Source: Engelhardtia mirabilis | Lineage (GTDB): Bacteria; Planctomycetota; UBA1135; GCA-002686595 | Direction of reading: 5' to 3' | DNA length: 64,000 nt | Assembly (NCBI GenBank): GCA_007751255.1 | Contig: CP036296.1 | Span: forward strand, 1,488,001-1,552,000 | Shown here: in pieces, positions 52,671 to 61,858 of the stretch | Layout of the letters: the number at the start of each line of letters is the position of its first letter | How positions within the stretch are numbered: the stretch's first letter is position 1 | Made by a program: the position numbers and the translations under genes | The notes under the pieces: model-generated | What the model saw: the letters and a program-made list of their open reading frames with translations, nothing else | What the model was told of the DNA's origin: nothing | Databases searched by the model: none

Positions 52671-53957
52671 ATGCTGTCCCTGATTCACGGTTCGACCGCC
52701 CTCCTGCGCACGTGCGGCGCCGCCGCCCTGTTCCTGCCCCTCTTCGCCGGCCTCGCCCTGGGCGGGGTCCAGGATGGCGACGAGGTCCCGGAGTTCGCGA
52801 GCCTGGCCACCCCCGCGGTGGTGCTCGACGCGGACCTGCCGGTGGACGCCGAGCTGGCGCCGTTCCAGCTCGAGCTGCTCGGCATGGCCTTCAATGCCGT
52901 GTCCCAGCTCCCGCTCCAGCCGCACATCAAGAACCGCGCACTGGGGCAGCAGGCCGTGGTCGAGACCTGCCTGGAGCTGGGGCTGCCCCAGCGCGCCCTG
53001 CGCTACTCGCGCGAGATCCCCAACTGGCGCAGGGGCTTCGGCTTCGCGTCGCTGGCCTACTGGTGCGCCGAGCGGGACCTGCGCTCCGCCTTCGAGCGCT
53101 ACGAGGACCTGGCCCTCGAGGTGGCCGAGACCGATCAGGACTGGCGCCGCGACCGTATTCGCGTGCAGGTGGCGCGGGCCCACGAGCTGCTGGGTGACTC
53201 GGCCCTGGCCGAGGCCTTGAGCGCCGACGCCATCGACGCCGAGGCGGGCAAGCTGCGCGCCGAGCGGGCCGCGAAGGCCGGCGGCGAGGAGTTCGAAGAG
53301 ATCCTGGCCTTCCTCGAGGAATCCGCCCGGGTGCAGTCCTTCGACCTGACCGGGGCCGGGATCGAGGCCTGTCTGCGGCTCTTCGATCGCTTCTACGACG
53401 ACGAGGAGCGCCGTGAGCAGGTGGTCGACGCGATCGTGGCCTCCTGGCGCGGCGTGCCGCTCGATCGGCGCATCGATGCCCTGGTGTCCCTGGCCGATGC
53501 ATCCGTCGCCCACGGTGACGAGCAGCGTGCCCGCGCCTTCGTCGAAGAGGCCCTGGCCATCGTCGACGGCGGCAGGTGGACCCTCGAGCACGAGGTGCCC
53601 CTGCGCGCGCAGCTCGCCGCGGCGCGCTACCGTGCCGGCGAAGGCGACCGCGCCCGTGCGGAGGCCGCCGACACCCTCTCGCGCTACAAGGCCGGCCGCG
53701 AGGAGCTGGCGACCATGTTCCGCGCGCGAACCCTGCGCCCCTTGGCGGAGGCCCTGGCCGAGATGGGGGACGGGCCCGCCGCTGCGACGGTGTTCGAGCT
53801 GACCATCGAGGACGGCGCGCTCAACGCCAACTCGCGCCCGCGCGCCCTCGACCTGGCGGACACATGCCTGGCCATGGCTCGTCACGGTGTGGAGCCGAAC
53901 GAGGAGTTGTGGCTGCGATTGCGCGCGATCCACGCGGGACTCGGCGATCCGTGGTGA
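52671..53957 (+). CDS. Secreted alpha-helical repeat protein, TPR-like
   Basis: 428 residues. Signal peptide STALLRTCGAAALFLPLFAGLA (cleaved before the GGVQDGDE region). The rest is almost entirely helical with degenerate TPR/SEL-like units: QAVVETCLELGLPQRALRYSREIP, ASLAYWCAERDLRSAFERYEDLA, RVQVARAHELLGDSALAEALS, LVSLADASVAHGDEQRARAFVEEALA, AQLAAARYRAGEGDRARAEAADTL, and RTLRPLAEALAEMGDGPAAATVFEL (each quoted in part). No enzymatic motif. Such proteins scaffold complexes, so it may work with the receptor and TonB machinery that follow. The ATG at 52671 gives the signal peptide directly. Confidence 0.75.
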   Translation: MLSLIHGSTALLRTCGAAALFLPLFAGLALGGVQDGDEVPEFASLATPAVVLDADLPVDAELAPFQLELLGMAFNAVSQLPLQPHIKNRALGQQAVVETCLELGLPQRALRYSREIPNWRRGFGFASLAYWCAERDLRSAFERYEDLALEVAETDQDWRRDRIRVQVARAHELLGDSALAEALSADAIDAEAGKLRAERAAKAGGEEFEEILAFLEESARVQSFDLTGAGIEACLRLFDRFYDDEERREQVVDAIVASWRGVPLDRRIDALVSLADASVAHGDEQRARAFVEEALAIVDGGRWTLEHEVPLRAQLAAARYRAGEGDRARAEAADTLSRYKAGREELATMFRARTLRPLAEALAEMGDGPAAATVFELTIEDGALNANSRPRALDLADTCLAMARHGVEPNEELWLRLRAIHAGLGDPW

Positions 53958-54361
53958 TCGGCAGTCCTTCGCCGTCGACTCGGAACACGAACTGCTGATC
54001 CAGGACACTCGATCGAGTCGCCGACCGCCCCGCGGCCCGTTGTCGAGATCCTCGACAGCGGGCCGCTCGCATGTGCGAGGCGTGTTCGCGCGCGCTGGCT
54101 TGACCCACTCTGCAAGGCCCATTGATCTGCGCTTGATCCGGCGTCTTTACAGTCCGCGCCCGATCGATGGAGAGGCCTTCATCGAGTCGACGAAACGCGC
54201 GCGACCCCAGCTCTTGACGAGAGCGACGCGCCGCCCTGGATCCACCCGGATCCCCCGAGCCCGGGACCTCCGCGCGCGCCGCGAGCGCTGCGAACAGGGT
54301 CCGGGGTCCGTCCCGGGTGGGCCGAAATCCGCCCGCCCCCCCAAACGTCCTCCCCCTAGGC
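53958..54361. other. 404-bp intergenic region before the TonB-dependent receptor
   Basis: It holds a strong terminator-like hairpin (54032-54066) and then sequence with possible promoter pieces (TTGACC at 54100-54105, TTGATC at 54133-54138, TACAGT at 54148-54153). None has ideal spacing. No gene or RNA is recognised. The receptor gene probably starts its own transcript here. Confidence 0.4.
54032..54066 (+). terminator. 15-pair hairpin after the helical-repeat gene
   Basis: GCGGCCCG-T-TGTCGA (54032-54046) pairs with TCGACA-G-CGGGCCGC (54052-54066); the T-G step can wobble. Loop GATCC. It lies 75 bp past the stop at 53957 without a U-tract. Confidence 0.6.
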
Positions 54362-57300
54362 GTGCATTCACGAACCGTGTTCGTTCGGCTGTCCACCTGC
54401 GTCCAGCGCAGCAAAGGAACGGCCCTGTGGAGCCTCGGCCTCGCGCTCTTGGCCGCCGTGGAGCTGACCGCGCCGCTCTCGGCCGCCAGTCAGGACGGCG
54501 CCGGCTCGGTGCGCGGCACGGTCCTCGACCGCGACTTCGAGGCGCCGTTGCAGGGAGCCACCGTGCTGGTGGTGGAGACGGGCGCCCAGGCCGAGACCAG
54601 TAGCCAGGGCACCTACCTGCTGTCGGAGCTGCCGGCGGGGACCTACACCCTGGTGTTCTCCAAGGACGGCTACGTGCGCCAGGTCAGTACGGTCGCGGTC
54701 GGCGCCGGTGCCCTGACCGAGGCCGACACCGCGCTCAAGGGCGACTTCACCGAGATGGAGGAGTTCATCGTCCAGGACGTTCTTCAACTGGGCGGCGGCG
54801 CGGAGCTGGTGCTGCTCGGCCTGCGCTTCGAGAGCTCGTCGCTGATGGACTCGATCGGCTCGGAGCTGATGAGCCGCGCCGGCGCCAGCGACGCCGCCAG
54901 CGCCTTGCGACTGGTCCCCGGCGCCACCGTCAAGGATGGCAAGTCGGCGGTCATCCGCGGCCTGCCCGACCGCTACATCAGCTCCCAGCTGAACGGAGTG
55001 CGACTGCCCTCCGCCGACGCGGAGAAGCGCGCCGTCGACCTGGACCAGTTCCCCTCCGCGGCGATCGAGAGCATCCAGGTCTCCAAGACCTTCACCCCCG
55101 ACCAGCAGGGTGATGCCTCCGGCGGCGCGGTCAACGTGGTCCTGAAGGGCGTCCCGGACGAGTCGATCCTGCAGTTCAAGGCCCAGGTCTCGAGCAACAC
55201 CAACGTCTACGGTCGCGACGACTTCCTGACCTACGCGGGCGGCGGGGTCGACGCCTTCGGCGTCAACGCCGGCAACGACGTGCAGGGCGAGAACATCGGC
55301 GGCGACTGGGACGGGGCCGTCGGTACCTCACGCGGCAGCGCGCCGGCCCAGTACAAGCTCGGCGCGGCCATGGGCGGCAGCCGCGACCTGGACTCCGACT
55401 GGCGCATCGGCGGCTTCCTGGGCCTGTTCTACGAACGCGACAGCAGCTTCTACGACAACGGCATCAACGACTCCTACTGGATCGACGGCGGTCCGGGTAC
55501 GCCCCTGACCCCCGAGGCCAAGCAGGGCTCGGTGGGGGACGGCGACTTCAAGACCGCCCTGTTCGACGTGACCAAGGGCTCGGAATCCGTGCGCTGGGGC
55601 GGCCTGGCGACCTTCGGCGTGACGTCCGAGCTGAACACCATCGGCCTGTCCTACCTGTACTCCCGCACGGCCGACGACACCGCGACCCTGGCGGTCGACA
55701 CGCGCGGCAAGGAGTACTACGTCAAGGACGTCCTGGGCCAGCCGGACTACGACCCGAACGATCCCATGGATCCGGGGCACAACACGAACAACATCGATGC
55801 CGCGCCCTACCTGCGTAGCCAGACCCTGACCTACACCGAGCGCTGGACCGGCTCGCTGCAGCTCTCCGGTCAGCACTCCCTGGGTCGCGACGAGCTGGGC
55901 GAGGCCGCTGGCGCGTCCTTCGGACCGCCCGAGCTGGAGTGGTCTGCGGCCCTGAGCTCGGCCAACCTGAACCAGCCGGACAGCCGCCAGTTCGGCACCT
56001 TGTGGAAGCCGGCCTCCTTCAAGCCGGGGATCCCGGGGATCATCCCGGACATCACCACCGACCCGGTCTACGCCCCCTTCAAGCCCGGGGCGAACATCAA
56101 CTTCGGCAACTTGCAGCGGGTCTTCCGGCGCATCGAGGAGAACAGCGAGCAGCTCGCCCTCGAGCTGCGCTTCCCCTTCGAGCGCGGCCAGGGGATGGAC
56201 GGCTTCATCGAGTTCGGCGCCTACGACGACAGCGTCGAGCGCAAGTACGACCAGGACACCTTCACCAACCCCGGCGACTCCGGTGACGAGTTCGTGGCCG
56301 GCTTCGACGAGTTCTGGAGTGACGCCTGGCCCGACGAGATCGACCACGCGATCATCGCCTCGGATACCGACGTCGACTACGACGGCCAACAGGACATCTT
56401 CGCCTGGTACGGGATGGTCGACTTTCCGCTGGACGACCACTGGAGCCTGATCGGCGGCGCGCGCTTCGAGTCGACGCAGATCGGAATCCAGAACCTCCCC
56501 GAGGCGGACGTCTTCTGGGTTCCGCCCGGCAAGGACGCGCTCGAGGTCCTGACGCCCGGCGCGGCGGACGTGGACTTCCAGCGGGACGACATCCTGCCCG
56601 CCCTGGCCCTGGTCTGGGAGCCGTCGGACCGCTGGACCCTGCGCGGATCCTGGTCCCAGACGATCGCGCGCCAGACCTTCCGCGAGCTGACTCCGATCAT
56701 CCAACAGGAGTTCGTCGGCGGTCCGATCTTCATCGGCAACCCGAACCTGGGCATGAGCTCGCTCGAGAACTGGGACCTGCGCGCGGACTTCCGGCCCTAC
56801 GAGGGCGGCCTGCTGTCGGCTTCGTGGTTCTACAAGGACATCGACGACGCGATCGAGTTGATCCAGGACCTGTCGCCCAACGGCTTCAGCTTCACCACGC
56901 CGGTCAACTACCCGAAGGGGACGCTCAGTGGCTTCGAGTTCGAGGCGCGCCAGGACCTTGGTCGCTACGACCGCGACCTGAACGGCCTGACCGTGGGCGC
57001 CAACGCGACCTTCATCGAGTCCAACGTGATCCTGCCCAGCGAGGATGCGGCGGAGTTCGCGGACCTGGGTTTCCCCACCGAGCAGCGCGACCTCCTGAGC
57101 GCTCCCGAGTACCTCTACAACCTGTTCCTGACCTACGACGTCGAGGGGCACGGCACCCAGATCGGCCTGTTCTACACGGTGCAGGGCGACACGTTGGTGG
57201 CGGGCGCGGGCATCAGCAACAACAACTACGTGCCCGACGTCTACGCCAAGCAGGTGGGAACCCTGAACCTGAGTCTGCAGCAGCCGATCTCGAAGTCGGG

Positions 57301-57442
57301 CGTGCTGCGGATCCAACTCAAGAACCTGACCGACCCGGCGATCCAGGAGGTCTACCGCTCGCAGTACATCGAGGGCGAGCAGGTCAAGACCTCCTACACC
57401 CGCGGCATCGAGGTCTCCCTGGGCCTCAGCTTCTCCTTCTAG
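54362..57442 (+). CDS. TonB-dependent outer-membrane receptor
   Basis: 1026 residues from a GTG (54377 is also possible); signal peptide LWSLGLALLAAVELTAPLSAA. Residues about 45-125 are a CarboxypepD_reg-like domain (GTVLDRDFEAPLQGATVLVV, GTYLLSELPAGTYTLVFSKDG). The plug follows: LRLVPGATVKDGKSAVIRG, PDRYISSQLNGVRLPS, and IESIQVSKTFTPDQQGDASGG. The large beta-barrel ends in SFSF with a terminal Phe, as needed for outer-membrane assembly. It imports a large or scarce substrate using energy from the TonB-ExbB-ExbD genes directly downstream. The N-terminal extension is typical of receptors for glycans or proteins; the substrate is unknown. Confidence 0.9.
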   Translation: MHSRTVFVRLSTCVQRSKGTALWSLGLALLAAVELTAPLSAASQDGAGSVRGTVLDRDFEAPLQGATVLVVETGAQAETSSQGTYLLSELPAGTYTLVFSKDGYVRQVSTVAVGAGALTEADTALKGDFTEMEEFIVQDVLQLGGGAELVLLGLRFESSSLMDSIGSELMSRAGASDAASALRLVPGATVKDGKSAVIRGLPDRYISSQLNGVRLPSADAEKRAVDLDQFPSAAIESIQVSKTFTPDQQGDASGGAVNVVLKGVPDESILQFKAQVSSNTNVYGRDDFLTYAGGGVDAFGVNAGNDVQGENIGGDWDGAVGTSRGSAPAQYKLGAAMGGSRDLDSDWRIGGFLGLFYERDSSFYDNGINDSYWIDGGPGTPLTPEAKQGSVGDGDFKTALFDVTKGSESVRWGGLATFGVTSELNTIGLSYLYSRTADDTATLAVDTRGKEYYVKDVLGQPDYDPNDPMDPGHNTNNIDAAPYLRSQTLTYTERWTGSLQLSGQHSLGRDELGEAAGASFGPPELEWSAALSSANLNQPDSRQFGTLWKPASFKPGIPGIIPDITTDPVYAPFKPGANINFGNLQRVFRRIEENSEQLALELRFPFERGQGMDGFIEFGAYDDSVERKYDQDTFTNPGDSGDEFVAGFDEFWSDAWPDEIDHAIIASDTDVDYDGQQDIFAWYGMVDFPLDDHWSLIGGARFESTQIGIQNLPEADVFWVPPGKDALEVLTPGAADVDFQRDDILPALALVWEPSDRWTLRGSWSQTIARQTFRELTPIIQQEFVGGPIFIGNPNLGMSSLENWDLRADFRPYEGGLLSASWFYKDIDDAIELIQDLSPNGFSFTTPVNYPKGTLSGFEFEARQDLGRYDRDLNGLTVGANATFIESNVILPSEDAAEFADLGFPTEQRDLLSAPEYLYNLFLTYDVEGHGTQIGLFYTVQGDTLVAGAGISNNNYVPDVYAKQVGTLNLSLQQPISKSGVLRIQLKNLTDPAIQEVYRSQYIEGEQVKTSYTRGIEVSLGLSFSF

Positions 57443-57492
57443 CTAGCCCTGAGAACACAGAGAGCTCCGCGCCAGGCGCGCGGACCACGACC

Positions 57493-58302
57493 ATGAACAA
57501 CACCACACAACAACGCCCCGGTTTCCGCAGGATCACGATCGCCTCGGCGGTCGTGACCGGCTTGGCCGCCGCCGCCCTCGTGGGCGCCGCGGTGCCCGTG
57601 CAGGACGGCTCTCAGCTGGAGAGCACGCGCACGGCCCTGGAGAGCTGGGTCCAGACCCGCCGGCTGATCTCGTCCGAGCGCGAGCAGTGGCGTCTGGGTC
57701 GCGAGCTGCTCACCAGCGAGGTCGAGCTGATGCGCGACTCGATCGCGTCGCTGGACGAGGATATCGCCGCCGGTCGGGCGCAGATCTCGGAGACCGACAC
57801 CAAGCGCGAGGAGCTGGTGGCGACCCACGAGCGGCTGAAGGAGTCCTCCGCCGGGCTCGCGGCCGGCGTGGAAGCTCTGGAGGGCCGCGTGCGTGAGCTG
57901 CTCGTGCGCCTGCCCGATCCGGTCCTCGAGCGGGTGCGGCCCCTGATCCAACAGCTCCCCGAGGCGGGGGCCGAGACCAAGCTGGGCCTGGCCGAGCGCT
58001 ACCGCAACGTGGTCGGGATCCTCGACCAGGTGGGCAAGTTCAACCGCGAGATCTCCGTCACCAGCGAGGTGCGCGAGCTCTCGAGCGGCAACAGCGCCGA
58101 GGTCTCCGCCATGTACCTGGGTCTGGGCCAGGCCTACTTCGTCACCGGCGACGGCAAGTCGGCGGGCGTCGGGCGGCCGACCGCTCAGGGCTGGGTCTGG
58201 ACGCCGCGCGACGACGCGGCCCCCGAGATCGCGGCAGCGATCGAGGTCTACAAGCAAGAGCGGCCGGCGTCCTTCGTGCGCTTGCCGATCCAGGTCGACT
58301 GA
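57493..58302 (+). CDS. DUF3450 family periplasmic coiled-coil protein
   Basis: 269 residues. Signal segment ITIASAVVTGLAAAALVGAAV. Residues about 40-145 are a long coiled coil (ESTRTALESWVQTRRLISSE, LMRDSIASLDEDIAAGRAQIS, VATHERLKESSAGLAAGVEAL). A compact C-terminal region follows: ILDQVGKFNREISVTSEVREL, MYLGLGQAYFVT, GWVWTPRDD. This matches DUF3450, a family regularly found before a long ExbB, ExbB, ExbD and TonB in TtpC-type TonB systems. It is probably a periplasmic accessory subunit of the motor. It begins 50 bp after the receptor gene and is separated from the next gene by 20 bp, so it is part of the operon. Confidence 0.9.
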   Translation: MNNTTQQRPGFRRITIASAVVTGLAAAALVGAAVPVQDGSQLESTRTALESWVQTRRLISSEREQWRLGRELLTSEVELMRDSIASLDEDIAAGRAQISETDTKREELVATHERLKESSAGLAAGVEALEGRVRELLVRLPDPVLERVRPLIQQLPEAGAETKLGLAERYRNVVGILDQVGKFNREISVTSEVRELSSGNSAEVSAMYLGLGQAYFVTGDGKSAGVGRPTAQGWVWTPRDDAAPEIAAAIEVYKQERPASFVRLPIQVD

Positions 58303-58322
58303 CGCGCGCGGAGCCAAGCACC

Positions 58323-59954
58323 ATGGACATGCAACACAACGTGGGCGTCCTCGCCCTGACCCTTGCCGCGCTGCTGGCGCAGGGCCCCCGGGCCACGGCC
58401 CAGGTCGACCTCACCACGGACGCTCCGCCGGTGGGCGGCTTCGTGGAGGCCGCCGAGTCGATTCAAGCGGAGCTCGAGTCGAGCGTCGCCGAGTTGGAGG
58501 CCCTGCAGACGCGGATCGTCGATGAGAAGCTGCCGCTCAGCCGTGAGCTGGCCGAGCTCGAGCAGCGACGCCGCGACGCCCGCGCCGAGTTCGACCAGGT
58601 CTCGCGTACCCTGGCCACCCGCGCCCTGGACCTGACCCGGCTGACCGGGCAGATCGAGGACCTGGAGGACGAGACGGCCTTCCTGTCGACGCTGCTGGTC
58701 GACTACATCCGCAATTTCAAGGCCTCGCTCCACATCGCCGAGCGCCAGCGCTACGAGGAGGTCCTCGAGGCCGCGGGCCTGGCGCCGGAGAACGACGCGC
58801 TGACCAAGCAAGAGGTCTTCCTCGAGCAGTCGCGACTGCTCGACGAATCCATCGATCGGCTGATGGAGGCGGCCGGCGGCACGCGTTTCGACGGTCGCGC
58901 GGTGGGTAGCGACGGGCTGGTCGAGAACGGCACCTTCCTGCTGGCCGGGCCCCTGGCCCTGTTCCGCTCGCGCGACGGGCGTCAGGTGGGGACGGTCGAG
59001 GACCTCGCCAAGTCGACGCAGCCGCGGGTGGTTGCCTTCGAGGAGCGCGAGGATGCGGCTGCGGCCGAGGCTCTGGTCACCGCTGGCGGCGGCCTGTTCC
59101 CGGTCGACACGACCCTCGGCAACGCGCACAAGATCGCGGCCACCGAGGAGACCTTCATCGGGGAGCTCGAGAAGGGCGGCACGGTGATCTGGCCGATCCT
59201 GGGCATGGCCACCGTGGCCCTGGTGGTCGCGATCTTCAAATGGCTGTCGCTCTCCTTCGTGCGGCGTCCGTCGAAGGCGCAGCTCGCGGGGCTGCTCGAC
59301 GCAGTGCGCTCGCGCGACGTCGAGGCCGCCGAGCGCCAGGCCCGCAAGATGCGCGGCCCGGTCGGTCGCATGTTGGCAGCCGGCGTGGAGCACCTGCGCC
59401 AGCCGCGGGAGCTGATCGAGGAGGTCATGTACGAGACCGTGCTGACCACGCGCCTGCGCCTGAACCGCATGCTGCCCTTCATCGCGATCTGCGCCGCCTC
59501 GGCGCCGCTGCTCGGTCTGCTGGGCACCGTGACCGGCATCATCAACACCTTCAAGCAGATCACGCTGTTCGGATCCGGCGACGTGAAGATGCTCTCGGGC
59601 GGCATCTCCGAGGCGCTGATCACGACCAAGTACGGCCTGATCGTCGCGATCCCGTCGCTGATGTTGCACGCGTTCCTCTCGCGCAAGGCGCGAGGGATCG
59701 TGGGTGAGATGGAGACCTCGGCCGTGGCCTTCATGAACGAGGTCAGCCGCATGCCGTCGAAGCGCCGCGGCGGTTCGTCGGGCGGCGACGGCGAGGACTC
59801 GGTGACTCTGATGCCCTCGGACCCCGAGCTGGTCCGGCGTCAGGTGAGCGAGGTGCTGAACGACCTGCTCGGCCCCCTCGTGGACGAGAGCGAGGCCGCG
59901 GGCCGCTCGTCCGGCGCAGGTCGCGTCGTGCCCCCGGCCTCGAGTCGTAGCTGA
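58323..59954 (+). CDS. Long MotA/TolQ/ExbB-family protein, TtpC-like
   Basis: 543 residues. Signal peptide to about residue 26, then a periplasmic coiled coil (residues about 40-125 and 140-185), a linker domain, and a membrane part. The first helix is at about 287-310 (VIWPILGMATVALVVAIF). The proton-channel signature APLLGLLGTVTGIINTF lies at 394-410 and ISEALITTKYGLIVAIP at 428-444. The C-terminal 75 residues are a cytoplasmic tail. A periplasmic domain before an ExbB core is the design of TtpC in Vibrio TonB2 systems, which links the ExbB/ExbD motor to TonB function. The gene ends 5 bp before the second exbB. Confidence 0.9.
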   Translation: MDMQHNVGVLALTLAALLAQGPRATAQVDLTTDAPPVGGFVEAAESIQAELESSVAELEALQTRIVDEKLPLSRELAELEQRRRDARAEFDQVSRTLATRALDLTRLTGQIEDLEDETAFLSTLLVDYIRNFKASLHIAERQRYEEVLEAAGLAPENDALTKQEVFLEQSRLLDESIDRLMEAAGGTRFDGRAVGSDGLVENGTFLLAGPLALFRSRDGRQVGTVEDLAKSTQPRVVAFEEREDAAAAEALVTAGGGLFPVDTTLGNAHKIAATEETFIGELEKGGTVIWPILGMATVALVVAIFKWLSLSFVRRPSKAQLAGLLDAVRSRDVEAAERQARKMRGPVGRMLAAGVEHLRQPRELIEEVMYETVLTTRLRLNRMLPFIAICAASAPLLGLLGTVTGIINTFKQITLFGSGDVKMLSGGISEALITTKYGLIVAIPSLMLHAFLSRKARGIVGEMETSAVAFMNEVSRMPSKRRGGSSGGDGEDSVTLMPSDPELVRRQVSEVLNDLLGPLVDESEAAGRSSGAGRVVPPASSRS

Positions 59955-59959
59955 GCGCC

Positions 59960-60715
59960 ATGGACGAGTTCTTCCAACGCGCACTCGGTCAACTGGGCCT
60001 GATCTGGCAACAGGCGATCGACATCTGGACCCAGGGCGGGCTGGCCATGATCGCCATCGCGGTGATCGCGCTGGTGATGTTCGCCATGGGGGTGCACGTG
60101 CACCTGCGCCTCGAGGAGACCGGCTTCCAGTCGGTTCCCGAGCGCACCTGGCGCGACTGGATCGACCACCCGGCCCAGCGTCGGGGTCCGATCGGCGACC
60201 TGCTCGACCTGGTCACCGGGGGGTCTTCGATCGAGGAGACCGCGGTGTTCTTCAAGCACATGCGCGCCACCGAGACGATCCCCTTCGAGCGCGACTTGAA
60301 GGTGATGAAGATCTGTGTCAGCGCCGCGCCGCTCGTGGGCCTGCTCGGGACGGTCACCGGGATGCTCTCGACCTTCGGCGCCCTCTCCTCGGGCGGCGGC
60401 GGCGACAAGACCATGGGCATGGTCGCCGCCGGCATCTCCGAGGCTCTGATCACGACCGAGACGGGACTCGTGATCGCCCTGCCCGGGCTCTTCTTCCAGT
60501 ACCAACTGCGGCGCCGCTTCGAGGGCTACAAGGCCTTCCTGGCGCACTTGGAGACGGTCTGCACCCAATCCGTCTACCAGCGTACGCACCGGAAGGTGAA
60601 GCAGCGCGCCCGTCGCGAGGCCCTGGCGCGCGTGGCCCAGACCCTGCGGAACAGCCTGTCCGCGCGTGCGGCCGCTGGGAGCGCCGCCGGGACCGGTGGC
60701 GAGGCCGCGGGCTGA
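59960..60715 (+). CDS. exbB: ExbB-family proton channel subunit
   Basis: 251 residues. First helix at about 27-47 (LAMIAIAVIALVMFAMGVHV), a cytoplasmic loop, then APLVGLLGTVTGMLSTF (123-139) and ISEALITTETGLVIALP (159-176) with the conserved Thr residues of the proton path. The C-terminal tail is basic then Ala/Gly-rich. Together with ExbD it forms the proton-driven motor that energises TonB. It starts 5 bp after the TtpC-like gene and precedes exbD by 42 bp. Being short and lacking the periplasmic extension, it is the canonical ExbB of the pair. Confidence 0.9.
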   Translation: MDEFFQRALGQLGLIWQQAIDIWTQGGLAMIAIAVIALVMFAMGVHVHLRLEETGFQSVPERTWRDWIDHPAQRRGPIGDLLDLVTGGSSIEETAVFFKHMRATETIPFERDLKVMKICVSAAPLVGLLGTVTGMLSTFGALSSGGGGDKTMGMVAAGISEALITTETGLVIALPGLFFQYQLRRRFEGYKAFLAHLETVCTQSVYQRTHRKVKQRARREALARVAQTLRNSLSARAAAGSAAGTGGEAAG

Positions 60716-60757
60716 GCGCCCTCCGAGACACCAACGACCAACCAACGAGCACTGACC

Positions 60758-61171
60758 ATGGGACGTTTCAGCGAATCCATCGCGGACGACGAGGGCGAGA
60801 CCGGCATCGACATGTCGCCGCTGATCGACTGCGTCTTCATCCTCCTGATCTTCTTCATCGTGACCACGGTCTTCGTGGAGGAGACGGGGGTCGAGGTCGA
60901 TCGCCCGGAGGCGGCTTCGGCCTCGCAGCTCGAGAAGACCAGCCTCTTGATCGCTCTCACCGCCGCAGGCGAGATCGTCTACGACGGGCGCAACATCGGG
61001 ATCGGCGGCGTACAGCCCCTGGTGCGTCAGATGCTGCAGAAGGATCCGGTGCCGATCATCGTCCAGGCGGACAAGAACTCCGGTTCGGGCCTTCTGGTGC
61101 AGATCATCGGCGAGGCCAAGGCGGCGGGCGCCGAGAAGGTCAGCGTCGCGGCTCTGGCCACGGGGGGCTGA
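60758..61171 (+). CDS. exbD: ExbD/TolR-family motor subunit
   Basis: 137 residues, usual ExbD length. One transmembrane helix (about 20-40) starts with IDMSPLIDCVFILLIFFIV (quoted in part); Asp24 matches the protonatable Asp of E. coli ExbD (D25). The periplasmic domain has SQLEKTSLLIALTAAGEIVYDG and PVPIIVQADKNSGSGLLVQII, the typical ExbD fold. It sits between exbB and tonB in the operon. It converts proton flow through ExbB into motion transmitted to TonB. Confidence 0.92.
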   Translation: MGRFSESIADDEGETGIDMSPLIDCVFILLIFFIVTTVFVEETGVEVDRPEAASASQLEKTSLLIALTAAGEIVYDGRNIGIGGVQPLVRQMLQKDPVPIIVQADKNSGSGLLVQIIGEAKAAGAEKVSVAALATGG

Positions 61172-61178
61172 GGGCGCC

Positions 61179-61847
61179 ATGGTCACGGAATCCCGCGACG
61201 TACCCCTGCGCGAGCGCCTGTCCCATGGCGTCCAGGTCCTGATCGGAGCCGTGGTCTCGACCACGGCGATCTTCTTCGTGCTGCCGCTGCTGCAGGCGAT
61301 CACCGACCGCGCGCCGCGCGAGAGTCGCATCGAGGCCTTCGAGGTGGCCGAGGTGCCGCCGCCCCCGGCACCCGAGGAGGAGCCGCCGCCGCCGGAGGAG
61401 GAACCGGAGGAAGAGCCGCCGGAGCTCGAGCCCGAGCGGCAGCTGCTGGATCTCTCGCAGCTCGAGCTGGCGCTCAACCCGAGCTTCGGCGACGGGCTGC
61501 TGCAGGGCGACTTCGAGATCAAGCTCGGCGGCTTCGGCCAGGGCGGCGCCGACGTGGCTGAGCTCTTCTCCCTGGCCGACCTCGACCAACGTCCCCGCGC
61601 CGTCTACCAGACCCAGCCGGTGCAGGACGCCAAGACGCGGCGCCTGGCGCCCGCCACCGTCTACATCATCTTCATCGTCGACGAGCAGGGGCGCGTGGAG
61701 AACCCGCGCGTGCAGTCGTCGCCGGACCCGGCCTTCGAACGGCCTGCGCTCGCGGCCGTGCGCCAGTGGCGCTTCGAGCCGGGCAAGCGCGGCGGCCAGC
61801 CGGTGCGCTTCCGCATGCGCGTCCCGATCACCTTCCCCAAGTCCTGA
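61179..61847 (+). CDS. tonB: TonB-family energy transducer
   Basis: 222 residues. N-terminal helix (about 20-42: VLIGAVVSTTAIFFVLPLL), a Pro/Glu-rich stretch (58-85) that spans the periplasm, and a C-terminal TonB domain (about 138-222) with TVYIIFIVDEQGRVENPRVQ and AVRQWRFEPGKRGGQPVRF followed by MRVPITF. The spacer is short compared with E. coli TonB, fitting TonB2-type proteins that rely on TtpC. The gene begins 7 bp after exbD and ends 11 bp before the TPR lipoprotein gene. It would contact the TonB box of the receptor at 54362. Confidence 0.9.
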   Translation: MVTESRDVPLRERLSHGVQVLIGAVVSTTAIFFVLPLLQAITDRAPRESRIEAFEVAEVPPPPAPEEEPPPPEEEPEEEPPELEPERQLLDLSQLELALNPSFGDGLLQGDFEIKLGGFGQGGADVAELFSLADLDQRPRAVYQTQPVQDAKTRRLAPATVYIIFIVDEQGRVENPRVQSSPDPAFERPALAAVRQWRFEPGKRGGQPVRFRMRVPITFPKS

Positions 61848-61858
61848 GGCCAAAGACC

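Noticed and set aside
31053-54010. Shared string CCAGGACACT at about 28617, 31053 and 53999 as a mobile-element footprint
   Set aside because: The match is only 10-14 bp in three places, without inverted repeats or a transposase. Chance is likely in a 64-kb window.
55328-57316. A 662-codon minus-strand open frame inside the TonB-dependent receptor gene
   Set aside because: The plus-strand receptor has plug, barrel and terminal Phe; the antisense frame has no signal or domain.
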